This document shows, piece by piece, positions 21,876 through 32,050 of a DNA stretch of 64,000 nt (within the stretch, counting starts at the first letter, position 1; each line of letters starts with the position of its first letter). Position numbers and translations under genes: made by a program. The notes below the pieces were generated by a model. It did no database searches. It was not told where the DNA came from and saw only the letters and a program-made list of their open reading frames with translations. This DNA comes from Symsagittifera roscoffensis (taxonomy: Eukaryota > Xenacoelomorpha > Acoela > Convolutidae), in contig NC_087071.1 in NCBI RefSeq assembly GCF_963678635.1, positions 24,809,821 to 24,873,820 on the forward strand, written 5' to 3'.

Positions 21876-24481
21876 AATTATTAATTTTTCTCCAACTCTT
21901 TTTTCTAGTAACCTCAAATCAAAACATAAACCCTTCCCCTCGTACAGGACCACAAGATTTATTAGTAACACATTACGATTGCGAAGAAAATGAACAAAAA
22001 ACACTACATAAATATGCAATAAATCAAGTATCACAATGTGAAACAGAACCACAAGCTATAGAAACCACAGATATCATAGCAACACTTTATTCAAAAGCCC
22101 GAGCAACAACAGTTACAGGTTATAAATTCACAGCGACATTCTCCGAAAAGAAAGTACATTGTTCACAAGTCTCCAACGGCAACAAAAACCGACTTGACCA
22201 TGAATCATTCTATCAAAGTAATATAGAACGTCTTTTACATCTCAATCCCGACGATTGTAAAAATGAATTACTTAGACTAAACATCACACAAAATAAAAAC
22301 TCCCAAAGAAAATTAGTTAATTTTCAAGTTTTTTCAGACTCTGTACATCAATCACAACTTGAAAGACACCAAGGACATATAAAACTAGACGAAAAATACC
22401 CGTATAACGGCGCACACGGACGATTAACCTATGACCTACATGATAAACATTGGATACCACACATTGGTATAAATAACCCATCAAACTGCAAAGCAGACAC
22501 AAAAAATAAAGGATACCAAGAAATAATGTTTTTCGATTGGAAAATACAACTCGAAAAAATACAACTCACACGAGATTTATCTGATAATACAATGATCTAT
22601 CAAGGAATCCGACTACCTTGTAAAAATGATCAAGGATATTGCGACCCTACAACAAGAACACAAGCAACAATTGTTTGGTTCCCCGAAGATACATGTACAA
22701 CATTTCAAGTAGCAAAAATACACGCTCGTATGATAAAATTTCACGAAAAATATTTCATACAATCAATTCCTTATGAACAAGTCCATCCATCACGAAAACT
22801 AAGTTCCGATTTTAGAAACATAGACAATATAGAAAATAAATTGACACGTTTTCAAATATATCAAGAAACAGAACTTGCATGTAAATACAGGAATCCACTT
22901 CACAGAACACAATACTCTGAAATATTAGTTGAATACGAAAAAGGATTCGACATGACCACTGGAAAAGTAAAAATCGACCCATATGCCACAGGTCATCCTC
23001 TAAACGAAGGAACATCCTATATACCAGTTAATTTTGAAAAAAGCAACGGACAACCTGGTGGACATCTAAAACCTTATGACACCAGAAGCACACGCTTACA
23101 AGAATTATCACTAATGAATACTACATATTTCGGTAATATCCACTATGATATTCATTTAGATATGAAACTAGATTATACAATTAGCCGAATTTTTCAAGAA
23201 ATGTCACTCTCCGAATTAGAAACACTACACCAACTATGCGAATTAGAACGAACACAAATATTACAATCACTTGCACTAGCAGTATTAAAAATACCCTACG
23301 CAGGATACTTATTATCAGGAAATAGATCAAATTTTTTAGACTACGAAGGAAACATCTTATGGTTTTATACTTGTACCAAAAAAGTATCACCACTCTACGT
23401 TTTTGAAGATAAACGATGTTATAAAAGAATCCCTATCTTTTATAAGAATAAAGTACATTTCGTGGATACACTTTCACGAAGAACCTATTTCTGGGATACC
23501 GCAGTCCCATGTGGATCAGAAAATAGCCACAATGTAGTACAACTAAACCCTGATGAAAATAAATATTACCTTCTCACTCCATATCCCACATTAATGCAAT
23601 CACTCAAAAAATTTTCACCAGAAAGCATTCGCGCTATCGCTCGAAACCCAAATATAGACTTACAATCAATAGGAATATACTCAAAATCAGATATTCAACA
23701 TCACATTAGAACACAACAATTCCAGGAATTATTAACACAAATGGACACAATACAAAGACAATCAATAGACCAAAATTTACGCAAACTTGCAGAAACCGCA
23801 GGATTTGCCGATATCTACACGCAAGACTATAGCGGATATTTTAAAGACATTAAAGATTATATATATCTAAACGGCGAAAAATACCGTCCCCAAGATATAT
23901 CACCAATTAACATTTTTAGCTTCGTTACACTCAAAAATGAGATCCTTGATTTTCTAGGATGGCCCTACTACATCTTAGAAAAATTGACTATTTTATACGC
24001 AATGTTTAACTTTATTGGATTTCTTTTCTCACTCATAAAAGGAATCTACAATACATGTGCTATACACACACAAGTAAACAGACAAGCAAGCGTAGCACGC
24101 ATACTCTTTGCAGGATTTTTTGGAATTTTTTCCACATCTATAAACAAAATTCTTTTAGACGCACAAATAAAAGAATATAACACAAAAATAACAACACGAC
24201 AAAATACATACGACGAAGAACATAACAATGTCGACACACAGCCAACGGCACCACAACTACCACCCCTACCAAATAATCATCCACTATCCCTAGTCCCACG
24301 AAATTTTCGAAATTTAGCAATCACACATAATCCAAATTTTCGACTCAATACATCGCAAAGTCCCGTCCAACATATAATGACACATCAATCACAAGATGAT
24401 AATACTTATGAACAAATTATTGAACAGCCCCATACCACCGCTTTTCAATCTCAAAATAATAATTTTTTTAGCCCACGATGA
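21863..24481 (+). CDS. env: Element 1 envelope-like glycoprotein, 872 aa
   Basis: The frame is intact, with an N-terminal signal peptide (residues 1-18, hydrophobic core LLIFLQLFFLV). A Cys-rich ectodomain follows, with a YDCE motif near residue 37, many further Cys and several N-glycosylation sequons (for example NIT, NTT and NRS). Near the C-terminus are hydrophobic segments at about 708-725 and 744-758, then a roughly 100-residue tail with a Pro-rich stretch and a YEQII motif that could act in sorting. This layout and position after pol fit an envelope gene of an errantivirus-like or other env-bearing metavirus. I cannot assign the fusion-protein class by eye and see no obvious furin site or fusion peptide. 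The ATG lies 13 nt before the end of the preceding frame, and the stop overlaps the next ATG as ATGA. Confidence 0.8.
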   Translation: MYILKLLIFLQLFFLVTSNQNINPSPRTGPQDLLVTHYDCEENEQKTLHKYAINQVSQCETEPQAIETTDIIATLYSKARATTVTGYKFTATFSEKKVHCSQVSNGNKNRLDHESFYQSNIERLLHLNPDDCKNELLRLNITQNKNSQRKLVNFQVFSDSVHQSQLERHQGHIKLDEKYPYNGAHGRLTYDLHDKHWIPHIGINNPSNCKADTKNKGYQEIMFFDWKIQLEKIQLTRDLSDNTMIYQGIRLPCKNDQGYCDPTTRTQATIVWFPEDTCTTFQVAKIHARMIKFHEKYFIQSIPYEQVHPSRKLSSDFRNIDNIENKLTRFQIYQETELACKYRNPLHRTQYSEILVEYEKGFDMTTGKVKIDPYATGHPLNEGTSYIPVNFEKSNGQPGGHLKPYDTRSTRLQELSLMNTTYFGNIHYDIHLDMKLDYTISRIFQEMSLSELETLHQLCELERTQILQSLALAVLKIPYAGYLLSGNRSNFLDYEGNILWFYTCTKKVSPLYVFEDKRCYKRIPIFYKNKVHFVDTLSRRTYFWDTAVPCGSENSHNVVQLNPDENKYYLLTPYPTLMQSLKKFSPESIRAIARNPNIDLQSIGIYSKSDIQHHIRTQQFQELLTQMDTIQRQSIDQNLRKLAETAGFADIYTQDYSGYFKDIKDYIYLNGEKYRPQDISPINIFSFVTLKNEILDFLGWPYYILEKLTILYAMFNFIGFLFSLIKGIYNTCAIHTQVNRQASVARILFAGFFGIFSTSINKILLDAQIKEYNTKITTRQNTYDEEHNNVDTQPTAPQLPPLPNNHPLSLVPRNFRNLAITHNPNFRLNTSQSPVQHIMTHQSQDDNTYEQIIEQPHTTAFQSQNNNFFSPR

Positions 24482-26277
24482 GCCGCCAACTTGGATCACT
24501 ACACCGATCAAATTCCCATCCAACCAATCTTACCTCTTCAATCCCAATCATACCACTTTTTGCCTTTCCGCCACCCGATTTTCCATCTAGCAATGTAACA
24601 TCAGGCATGAATTCCGACACTAACTCACATATTTCAGTTTTATACTCCATCTCACAGCTAAATAACCCGAATATTGAAACCCCCGATGAATTTGCCGACT
24701 CAGAACCATCCCCATCCAATAATTTTCATAACCCTTCTAATTTTTCTCAACCTCCTTTTCAACCCATATTGTCCAATAACCCTGACCCAATCACTCCGAC
24801 ACCCTCTTATGCTTCCCAAGTTACCCCAACCTACTCCTCATACCAATCTGACCAATCATCTCATTCTCCCGACACCCCCCGAATCTCCCCAGAGCTAGAT
24901 AATTTTATTACCCTCCAACAGCAACCCTACCACCTTAACACCCCGACCATAAACCAAATCTCCTCCATTACAATTTCATCCAATCCCCCTACACCCTCTT
25001 CAAATTATACTGAATCATTAACACCATCATCCACATCCACTATATCTTCACTAAACACTAATAGAGCTTACCGCACTTTTAAAAGAAAATTCCCCAACCA
25101 TCCCTTCCCAGCAAAACCAGGAACAGCCCGTGAATACATCAACCACCCCCAGCATACTAACACTAGAGAATTTTTAGCTATCACTTTACCCTCGTTTCCA
25201 CAATACACCTTAAACACCCCTCACGACGCTAACGAAACACGCAACTTTGTAGATGAATACGTTTTAATGCCCACTCTCTCTTGGACCTCATACTATCATT
25301 TCACTAACCCTCTTTGCTTACCTTTATCCAGCACTTCCATCGATATAGAACGAAACAAAGACATGCTATATCGACTAACTACACCACTAACCGCTAGACA
25401 ATTTACTTACGTTGGATATAAAAAATCACTAAAAACACACACTGCACCTAGAGCTAACGAATATACACTCGAATACTACGATCACAACATCATTAGAGCT
25501 AACCAAGATCAATTCTTAGACGACGATCGCTTCGCTAATCCACAAATCACCGAGAAATTTTTCATCAAGACACCATATATATTTACACTAAACATCTTCG
25601 ACCGCAAGTTTGATCACATTATTTCAGAAGCACTAACAGACACACAAGCATACGAAAGTTTTAAAGAACGCTTCCAAATATTTTCACTAACCTTTCATTT
25701 CCTTGCACCACACGAAAGAGATTTACACTGCTCACACGATATTATGTTGCGCACTAAACAAACACATACATATAGTTATTATCGCTTCATCCAAAATCAC
25801 TTTGACCTCCACACACCATCTAGACAACCACACCATCGTTTCCAATTCATCAACTCAAAATACACTTCACCGTATTTCCTAAATTTCACATATTGTATTA
25901 AAGACACTAACCTCCATGGTATTCTTCGTAATTATGACCCCATAACCCAAATGTACATTTTCTGCCCCATCACCAAGACCTTCAACGCCGAAGAATCCCG
26001 ACCCTTCCTTATCCCGCACGAGTTTGTACAGCCTATAGAAATCCCAATTTTAGAATTCATCCACAACACTAAATTTAACCACAAATTATATAACTTAATC
26101 CAAAACACACCTTATGAGTTTGCAGTAGGCACTGAAGAACTAACCACTATTAAGGCACTTCAATTGCTTTGGCCACTGCTTCAAACTAAAAATATCATCC
26201 GCATCTTAGCTAAACTACTAACAACTTCAGAACTAATTCACGACATCTTCCCCCACGGTTTTTTCCCCGACGACTAA
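24478..26277 (+). CDS. Element 1 post-env ORF, 599 aa, unknown
   Basis: An intact frame starts within the env stop (ATGA overlap at 24478-24481), an arrangement typical of termination-reinitiation. Residues 1 to about 195 are Ser/Pro/Thr/Asn-rich and probably disordered; the corresponding DNA is pyrimidine-rich and almost G-free. A basic patch (RTFKRKFP) lies near residue 198. Residues 200-599 look globular, rich in aromatic residues and His, with Cys only in the C-terminal part and no signal peptide or membrane segment. I recognise no family. As an accessory protein it could be regulatory, structural or nucleic-acid binding. Its position last in the element and the intron immediately after it suggest expression from the env-type RNA. 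Codon use is more C-rich than in env. Confidence 0.75.
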   Translation: MSRQLGSLHRSNSHPTNLTSSIPIIPLFAFPPPDFPSSNVTSGMNSDTNSHISVLYSISQLNNPNIETPDEFADSEPSPSNNFHNPSNFSQPPFQPILSNNPDPITPTPSYASQVTPTYSSYQSDQSSHSPDTPRISPELDNFITLQQQPYHLNTPTINQISSITISSNPPTPSSNYTESLTPSSTSTISSLNTNRAYRTFKRKFPNHPFPAKPGTAREYINHPQHTNTREFLAITLPSFPQYTLNTPHDANETRNFVDEYVLMPTLSWTSYYHFTNPLCLPLSSTSIDIERNKDMLYRLTTPLTARQFTYVGYKKSLKTHTAPRANEYTLEYYDHNIIRANQDQFLDDDRFANPQITEKFFIKTPYIFTLNIFDRKFDHIISEALTDTQAYESFKERFQIFSLTFHFLAPHERDLHCSHDIMLRTKQTHTYSYYRFIQNHFDLHTPSRQPHHRFQFINSKYTSPYFLNFTYCIKDTNLHGILRNYDPITQMYIFCPITKTFNAEESRPFLIPHEFVQPIEIPILEFIHNTKFNHKLYNLIQNTPYEFAVGTEELTTIKALQLLWPLLQTKNIIRILAKLLTTSELIHDIFPHGFFPDD

Positions 26278-26280
26278 CAG

Positions 26281-26358
26281 GTAAGTATGAATTAAGTAAA
26301 TATTACTAATTAATTACAATATTAAAAACTCACCATTCTTTATTCATGTTTTCTTTAG
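26281..26358 (+). other. Predicted 78-nt intron right after the last stop codon
   Basis: CAG|GTAAGTATG is a near-perfect 5' splice site starting three bases after the TAA at 26275-26277. Downstream, a pyrimidine-rich run ends TTTTCTTTAG at 26358, a strong 3' splice site. A TACTAAT-like branch sequence lies between them. The size is typical of short invertebrate introns. Its place in the 3' UTR, outside coding sequence, is unusual for a retroelement. Confidence 0.6.
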
Positions 26359-26488
26359 ATTTTTAGCCTTCATCCTAGATCATCTGAAAAATTCACAAAA
26401 GAAAAATAAAAAATAGCAAACTTCTTCAAAACTGTTTAAGACCCTATTAAACTTTTGCACCAACAATTAAAATAAATATAATACCACT

Positions 26489-26629
26489 GCAGTAAATTAA
26501 TTTATAAAATTTTCCCCCAAAGCAGTAAATCTAATTATGATGAAAATTTGTATCTTAAAATTCCCCCATAACTAGCAGTAAATTTCCAAATTCTATGCAG
26601 TAAATTAATAAAATGCAATTGCAGTACTA
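26489..26629 (+). repeat. Cluster of GCAGTAAAT motifs
   Basis: Four exact GCAGTAAAT copies lie at 26489, 26522, 26575 and 26598, and a GCAGTACTA variant at 26621. Two are preceded by a CCCCCA run. Spacing is irregular, which suggests a multi-site RNA or DNA binding element more than a plain tandem repeat. Confidence 0.7.
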
Positions 26630-27678
26630 ACCTTTTGATATTTTCATTCATTCGCACAGAAATTCTATCCACACTCGCACAGCTCGCCCACGAAGAATTG
26701 TTTAAAATAATGAATTTCAGTTTCAAGTTTTCACACTCAACAACTCTAACATATAATAACATGTTTCAAACTTTCCTTTAACCCGGTTGGAAAGGAATCA
26801 TATATTAAACAAAACTAACCAACGCAGCTTACTAAATACCACAAATCATAGAATAACAGCATGACTAAGAAAAGGAAACCAACGGTACCCAAACCGGATT
26901 AACCCAGTTTAAAACTGGATAATTTATTCTTTTGAAGACTATTACAAAGTCTTAGAAAGAAATAATAAAACACAAAAAAGTCGAAAGACAAACCCATACC
27001 ACAAACAATTTGATTTTTGAAAAAAGGACACAACCAACGAAACATAAGAAAAACCACAACAAACCCAACATAAAACGTTGTCACATAACAGGACCCCTCA
27101 CAAAAACCGCATGAAATCATACTCCCACACCTGGCCTAACCCACCAGGAAGGACGTCCTGAGCATGCTCTATAGCCGGCCTAACCCACCGCGCTACATCC
27201 ACGCTTTGTGACCACACCTTTATTTTTAATAAGAGCTACTCAAGGGTGAGTAACTCTTCAAAATAACCGAACTAAAACAAAAAGCTTTTGTGAAAACAAC
27301 TAACTAAAATCATCATTAAAAAATATTAAACTAATAAAAGTTTTATAAAATGTAAAATCACATGATGCAATATATAGATCAGAATACAACACCAAGGACG
27401 AACATCAAAAGACAAGACGACCTCACTACACTCGAGAGAGAATGACCAACTACAATCGATATGCCGCTCACAATCACAACTCAAAGGATTTAGAGTACGA
27501 CTTGACCTCGCAGAAAAGGACTTCATTGAACTAGACCAATGACCACCTCGATGACCCAAGTGTACGTACAGATCCGAGTAACCAGGCATCCCCTCCACGC
27601 ACAATCTCCACGCCATTCCCAAGCTAGATCAGACACAAAAGAAGTTCTCCCCGAAGAACAGAAAAACCTGACATAGCC

Positions 27679-27703
27679 AACCATTCTGAAATCAGAATTG
27701 GTT
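27679..27703 (+). other. Strong hairpin in the element 1 3' UTR
   Basis: AACCATTCTGA and TCAGAATTGGTT can pair as an 11-bp stem with one bulged base and a two-base loop. It lies about 190 nt before the 3' LTR and could be an RNA export, stability or 3'-processing structure; function is not shown. Confidence 0.55.
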
Positions 27704-27890
27704 TTGTTGCAGAGACTCAGTCGTTGTCACAAGAAGAACACAACGTCTTATGTCTCTAACTCCAGTTTCCTGGAACTTCCTAAACAAAAAGGAAACAAAG
27801 AAATATGATGTTCGCCAAATACCAACGTCCATCATCCATCCTTGAATTACAGAAGAACTGTTCTAAAAAACTCTGTAAAACCCGGATGGG

Positions 27891-28300
27891 TGGAACCTGA
27901 TCTAAACTATATTTTATGATTGGATAAATTAAATGTTTTACCAATGTAAAGTATTTAATATTAACCAATCATGATCCATCTAACTAACAACCCACTTATT
28001 TGTAAGTGCTGAAGTTACTTGTAATTTCAGCACCAGAGAGATTTGAATTTAACTTAGAAATTAGTTGGACTCTCCCGAGCACTTCAGCAGCCGCAATAAA
28101 CCAGTATACCCTAGATCTATTGAGCCTAGCAGAGACTAGTTAAACAACCTGAGACTAGATAGTATAAGAGTAAGATTAGGATCGGTATTAGACTAAGAAG
28201 TTGCACGAATCTATCCGGCCGAAAATAAGATAGCGTGACGAGCAGACGGTGTACCCTATCCGAAATTACTCTATGAGTTATACACTCCAGTCATAACTCA
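27891..28300 (+). repeat. Element 1 3' LTR
   Basis: This 410-bp repeat reads identical to the 5' LTR (11245-11654), starts TGGAACC and ends AACTCA. It is followed directly by the ACAC target duplication and by the resumption of the non-LTR RT gene. Confidence 0.95.
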
Positions 28301-28304
28301 ACAC
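28301..28304. other. Target site duplication, right copy (ACAC)
   Basis: Exact repeat of 11241-11244, directly abutting the 3' LTR end. Confidence 0.9.
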
Positions 28305-29037
28305 TCTTGAGCCCCTATTAATTATTTTGTGCCTTGATTATGCAATTTCCAAAGCCATTGAAAATCCAAGACTCTCATTTTTCACAACTATCTCAAGACG
28401 TAGGTCCTGACATCCGGAAGTAACAATTTCTGATTTTGTTCTCGGAGACGATACTGCCACTATGAATAACAGCATCGAAGATGTCAAGTTTAAGTTACGA
28501 AGTATTGAAACCGCGTGCGAAGATATTAGTCTACAACTGAATGCCAAGAAGACACAGTCTTCCTGCTACAAGGTTGACGCTTCGCGAGTCTTGAGTACGA
28601 TGTTTGGAGAACGGTTGGAAGTTGTCAAATACTACACGTTTCTCGGTTCTTTAGTTGACAGTCAAGCTGCCGAGATCAAAATACGCGTTTTTTTTCTAGC
28701 GTGGGCAGCACAGTCGAAGTTGAAAACCTTCCGAAAACCCGACAAGTGTAAGTTGTTTGCTGCGACAGTTGAAAGTGTGTTGGCATATGGCACAGAAACA
28801 TGGAGGATGAGTAAAACATTGGAAGCATTTATAGACCGAAACAAAGTTTTGAGAAGCGCCTTTAACATCAAATGGCACGAGTTTGTAACGAACGAAAGAT
28901 CGTTTGAACTGGCACAGTGCGAAAAACTCACTGTGAAAGTTAGAAGTAAACGTATTCAGTATGCTGGCCGCTGTTTTAAATGAACGAATGAAAAAATATC
29001 CAAAAATTCTTAGCGGAAACCGAACCAGGGAAAGACG
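28305..29037 (+). pseudogene. Non-LTR retrotransposon reverse transcriptase, 3' half
   Basis: This continues the gene interrupted at 11244. Right after the target site it reads in frame through LEPL and a LDYAI segment, then a TGA near 28399. An open piece follows (ATG at 28462, end 28983), with residues upstream of that ATG in the same frame. The catalytic loop reads VLGDD where most relatives have FADD; both Asp are kept. LNAKKT follows, then a thumb/C-terminal region with YTFLGS, ESVLAYGTETW and a RIQYAGRCF stretch typical of RTE-like and related elements. The frame stops at 28981 and the remaining 3' part fades into satellite B near 29.04 kb. Confidence 0.82.
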
Positions 29038-32000
29038 GAAGTATTTTTTAGACAGAATCGGTTAGCGAAAAGCTTATGTTTTTTTAAAGCAAGCTAATCA
29101 AGCCTTGAATCTGAAACATTTCAAGCTATTTCTTGAAACAGTTCAAGCTATCATTTTGCAAAAACTTTGAAGCAATTGATTCAACCTTTGAATCCTTAAA
29201 ACATTCAAAGTTATACCATAGACGGCATCGTTTCGCAAGAAATTTTTTTCTTTAGGCAAACTATTCAAGTTTTCAAATCTTCGAAGGTTTTTTTATGGAC
29301 TGAATCGGTTAAGCAAACGATATCAGCTTGAATTGTTTCAAATAATTTCATAGATGGAATCGGTTTGCGAAAAGTTTAATTTTTTCTACTGCAAGCTATT
29401 CGAGCTATTATTTTTTGAAGTAGTTTTGAAGTCATTTCCTTGACAGAATTGATTTGCGTAAGTTTTTAGATTTACAACGCTAGATAATCAACTTTTATTT
29501 TGAAATAGTTCCGCTTTTCTCATAGACGAAATCGGTTCGTCAAACGGTGGAATTTTTAATGTAAGCTATTCGAGCTTTGAAACTTTGAAATACTGAAAGT
29601 TGTTTTAGATGGAATTGGTTCGCGCATAGCTTACATTTTTTTTAAGAAAGATTCTCAAACTATAAAATGTATCAAGTTATCTCTTAAAAAACGAATCCTC
29701 AAAAATAGTTGTATTTTTAAATCAGGCTACTTCAAAAAAAACTTCAGAGATGGAATCGGTTTGCGCAAAGTAAGTTTCTTAAGCAAGTTAATCACTTTTC
29801 GAATCTTTGAAAAAATTTTTGTTTTTCCAAGTCAGAATCGGTTGAAGACGTTTTCATTTTTTTAGTGTGCTTTGCAAGCTTTGAAATGCTTCAAGTTATT
29901 TCACAGATCAAATCGGTTTGCCAAAAACGTAGGTTTTTAAATCAAGCTGTACAACATTAAAAAAGTTCAAGTAATTTCAAAGACGGATTCAATTCGCACA
30001 AAACTTGAGCTCCTTGAGCCGGCTATTCGAGTTTTGAAATTTTGAAATATTTCAAGTTAATTCATCGACTGATTTTATTTGATTTGGAATAGTTTGAGTT
30101 TTTTAAGCAAGAAATTCGAGCTATTAAGCTTTAAAAAATTTTCAAGTCATTTTGTAGACAGAAGACATTCCTTTTCAAGTCATTTTGTAGACATTCCTTA
30201 AGCAAACTACTCAAGTTTTTAAAAACTAAAGGTATTTTGTAAATTGAATTGTTTTGCAAAGATGCAAAATAAGTTACTATGCAAGCAATTCCAATTATGA
30301 AATTTTGAAAAGTTTCAAGTTGTTTCATAGAAATGTTCTAAGTGTTTTAAATTCAGATTGGATATAAAAAAAACGAATTAAAAGAAAAGCAAAGCACTAA
30401 CATAAAGCACAAGTGTGTCATGCAATTAAATCAAAAATGGTAAATTACCAAAAGACTATAAAATGCCATTTCAAATGGCAGGGAATGTTAAAAAATCTGG
30501 AATGTTTCATAGATGGAATTACTTTGCAAAAAGTAGGTTTTAGGCAACTTAATCAAGGCAAACTGTTTCAGTTATTTCATAGACTGAATTGGTTCCACAA
30601 AAAATTTCCGAGCGAACTTTTCAAGCTTTGAAATGCTTCAATTTAATTCAAAGATAGAATCGATTCGCTATTACTCGATTCGGAATTTAAATCATGCTAT
30701 TCAAACTATGAAACTCTGAATTGTTTCAAAGACTTCAAAGAAAGACTCTATCGCGAAAAGCTTGAGTTTTCGAGGCAGCTAGTCAAGTTTTGAAACTTTG
30801 AATTATTTCAAGCTAATTCATGGACTGATTTGGTTTGCAATATTTTAAATTTTTTAAAGCAAGACATCGAGATATGTAACTTTACAGTTTTTCAATTATT
30901 TCCTAAAAAGAGTCAATTGTCTCATAGAAAGAATCGGTTCACGAAAAGGTGGATTTTTTTAAGCAAGCAGTTCAAGCTTCGAAGTTTTAAAAGATTCTAA
31001 GTTATTTCATAGACTGAATTTTTTGCAAAAAAATTGATTTCTTTAAGCGAACTATTCAAGTTTTGAAAAATTCAAGGTATTTTGGAGATTAAATTGTTTT
31101 ACAAAATGCAAAAAAAAAATTACTCAGCAAAAAATTCTAACTAAACAACTTTGAAATATTTCAAGTTGTTCCATAGATGTTTCATACATTTGTACTTTTT
31201 TCTAACCGAATTATTCAAGCTTTGAAATGTTTGAAATCAGTTCGCCAAAATTTTAAGTTTTAAAATCAAGATATTCGAGCTAAGAAACTTTGAAATAATT
31301 TCAAAGACGGATTTGATTCGCACAAAGCTTGAGTTTTTGAGCCGGCTAGTCGAGCTTTGAAACTTTGAAATGCCATGGAATGATTTGGTTCGCAACCTTT
31401 TAAAATTTTTAATGCAAAGTATTCGAGATATGAAACTTTGCAGTTTTTAGAAATATTTCCTAAGCAGAATCGGTTATGTCTTTGAAGAAATCCGTTCGCA
31501 AAAAGGTTGAAATCATTTGAAGTATTTCAAGTTATTTCCTATACAAAAACGGCTGGCGAAAAATTTATGTTTTTTAAACAAGCTAATCAAGCTTCAAATC
31601 TGAAAGATTCAAGTTATCTCATTGAGTAATCGATTCGCGAAAAGATTGAGTTTCTCAAGCTAGCTATTCCAGCTTTCAAAATTTGAAATAGTTCAAATTT
31701 TTTAAGCCAGGTAATCAAGCTTTGAATATGAAATAGATCAATTTATGTCATAGAAAAAATCGGTTCGCGAATTGGTGGAGTTTTTTAAAATTCAGTTCAA
31801 CCTTCAAATTTTTCAAAGATTCTAATTTATTTCATAGATGGAACCCTTTCGCAAAAGAATTGATTTCTCTAAGCAAACTTTTCAAGTTTTGAATGTTTCA
31901 AGGTTTTCTGTAGACTGAATTTTTTTTGCAAAAGTACAGTTTTTTAAGCAAGCGATTCTAAAAAAGAAAACTTGAAATGTTTCAAGTTTTTTCATTGGTG

Positions 32001-32050
32001 GAATCACTTCGCAAAAAATAAGTTTTCAAGCAAGATACTCAAATATAAAA
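29038..32050. repeat. Satellite B, diverged left block
   Basis: Degenerate monomers of about 80-85 bp. The approximate consensus pieces are AAGCAAGCTATTCAAGCTT, GAAACTTTGAAATATTTCAA, GTTATTTCATAGACTGAATC and GGTTCGCAAAAA. Strong divergence between neighbours indicates an old array. The array starts directly after the non-LTR RT remnant. Short frames here are periodic artefacts. Confidence 0.85.

Larger units (their letters stand above)
26359..27890 (+). other. Element 1 3' untranslated region
   Basis: About 1.5 kb with no convincing gene; short minus-strand frames here lack protein-like features. It contains a cluster of GCAGTAAAT motifs (26489-26629), a GC-rich island at 27130-27215 with the repeated string GGCCTAACCCACC or CTGGCCTAACCCACC, and a strong hairpin at 27679-27703. 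The bases just before the 3' LTR (CCGGATGGG) give only a short purine run, so the polypurine tract is weak or unusual. Confidence 0.6.
11245..28300 (+). mobile_element. Element 1: env-bearing Ty3/gypsy-type LTR retroelement, 17.06 kb
   Basis: This is a complete insertion: 410-bp TG...CA LTRs that read identical, a primer-binding-site-like sequence, Gag, protease, RT, RNase H and integrase in Ty3/gypsy order, an envelope-like gene and extra reading frames. Its length is well above the usual 5-10 kb for the group. The coding strand is strikingly A-rich and G-poor. Identical LTRs and a clean 4-bp target duplication imply recent integration. Pol nevertheless changes frame near 16273-16378 and 19058-19089, so this copy cannot make a full Pol by simple translation. 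It is inserted inside a non-LTR reverse-transcriptase pseudogene. Confidence 0.93.

Noticed and set aside
13057-24719. Many minus-strand frames inside element 1
   Set aside because: Hydrophobic, Phe/Leu/Val-rich peptides are the expected complement of an A-rich coding strand; each is a shadow of a plus-strand gene.
24674-24898. 74-codon Pro/Leu-rich frame inside the post-env gene
   Set aside because: Out-of-frame reading of the pyrimidine-rich front of the 599-aa gene.
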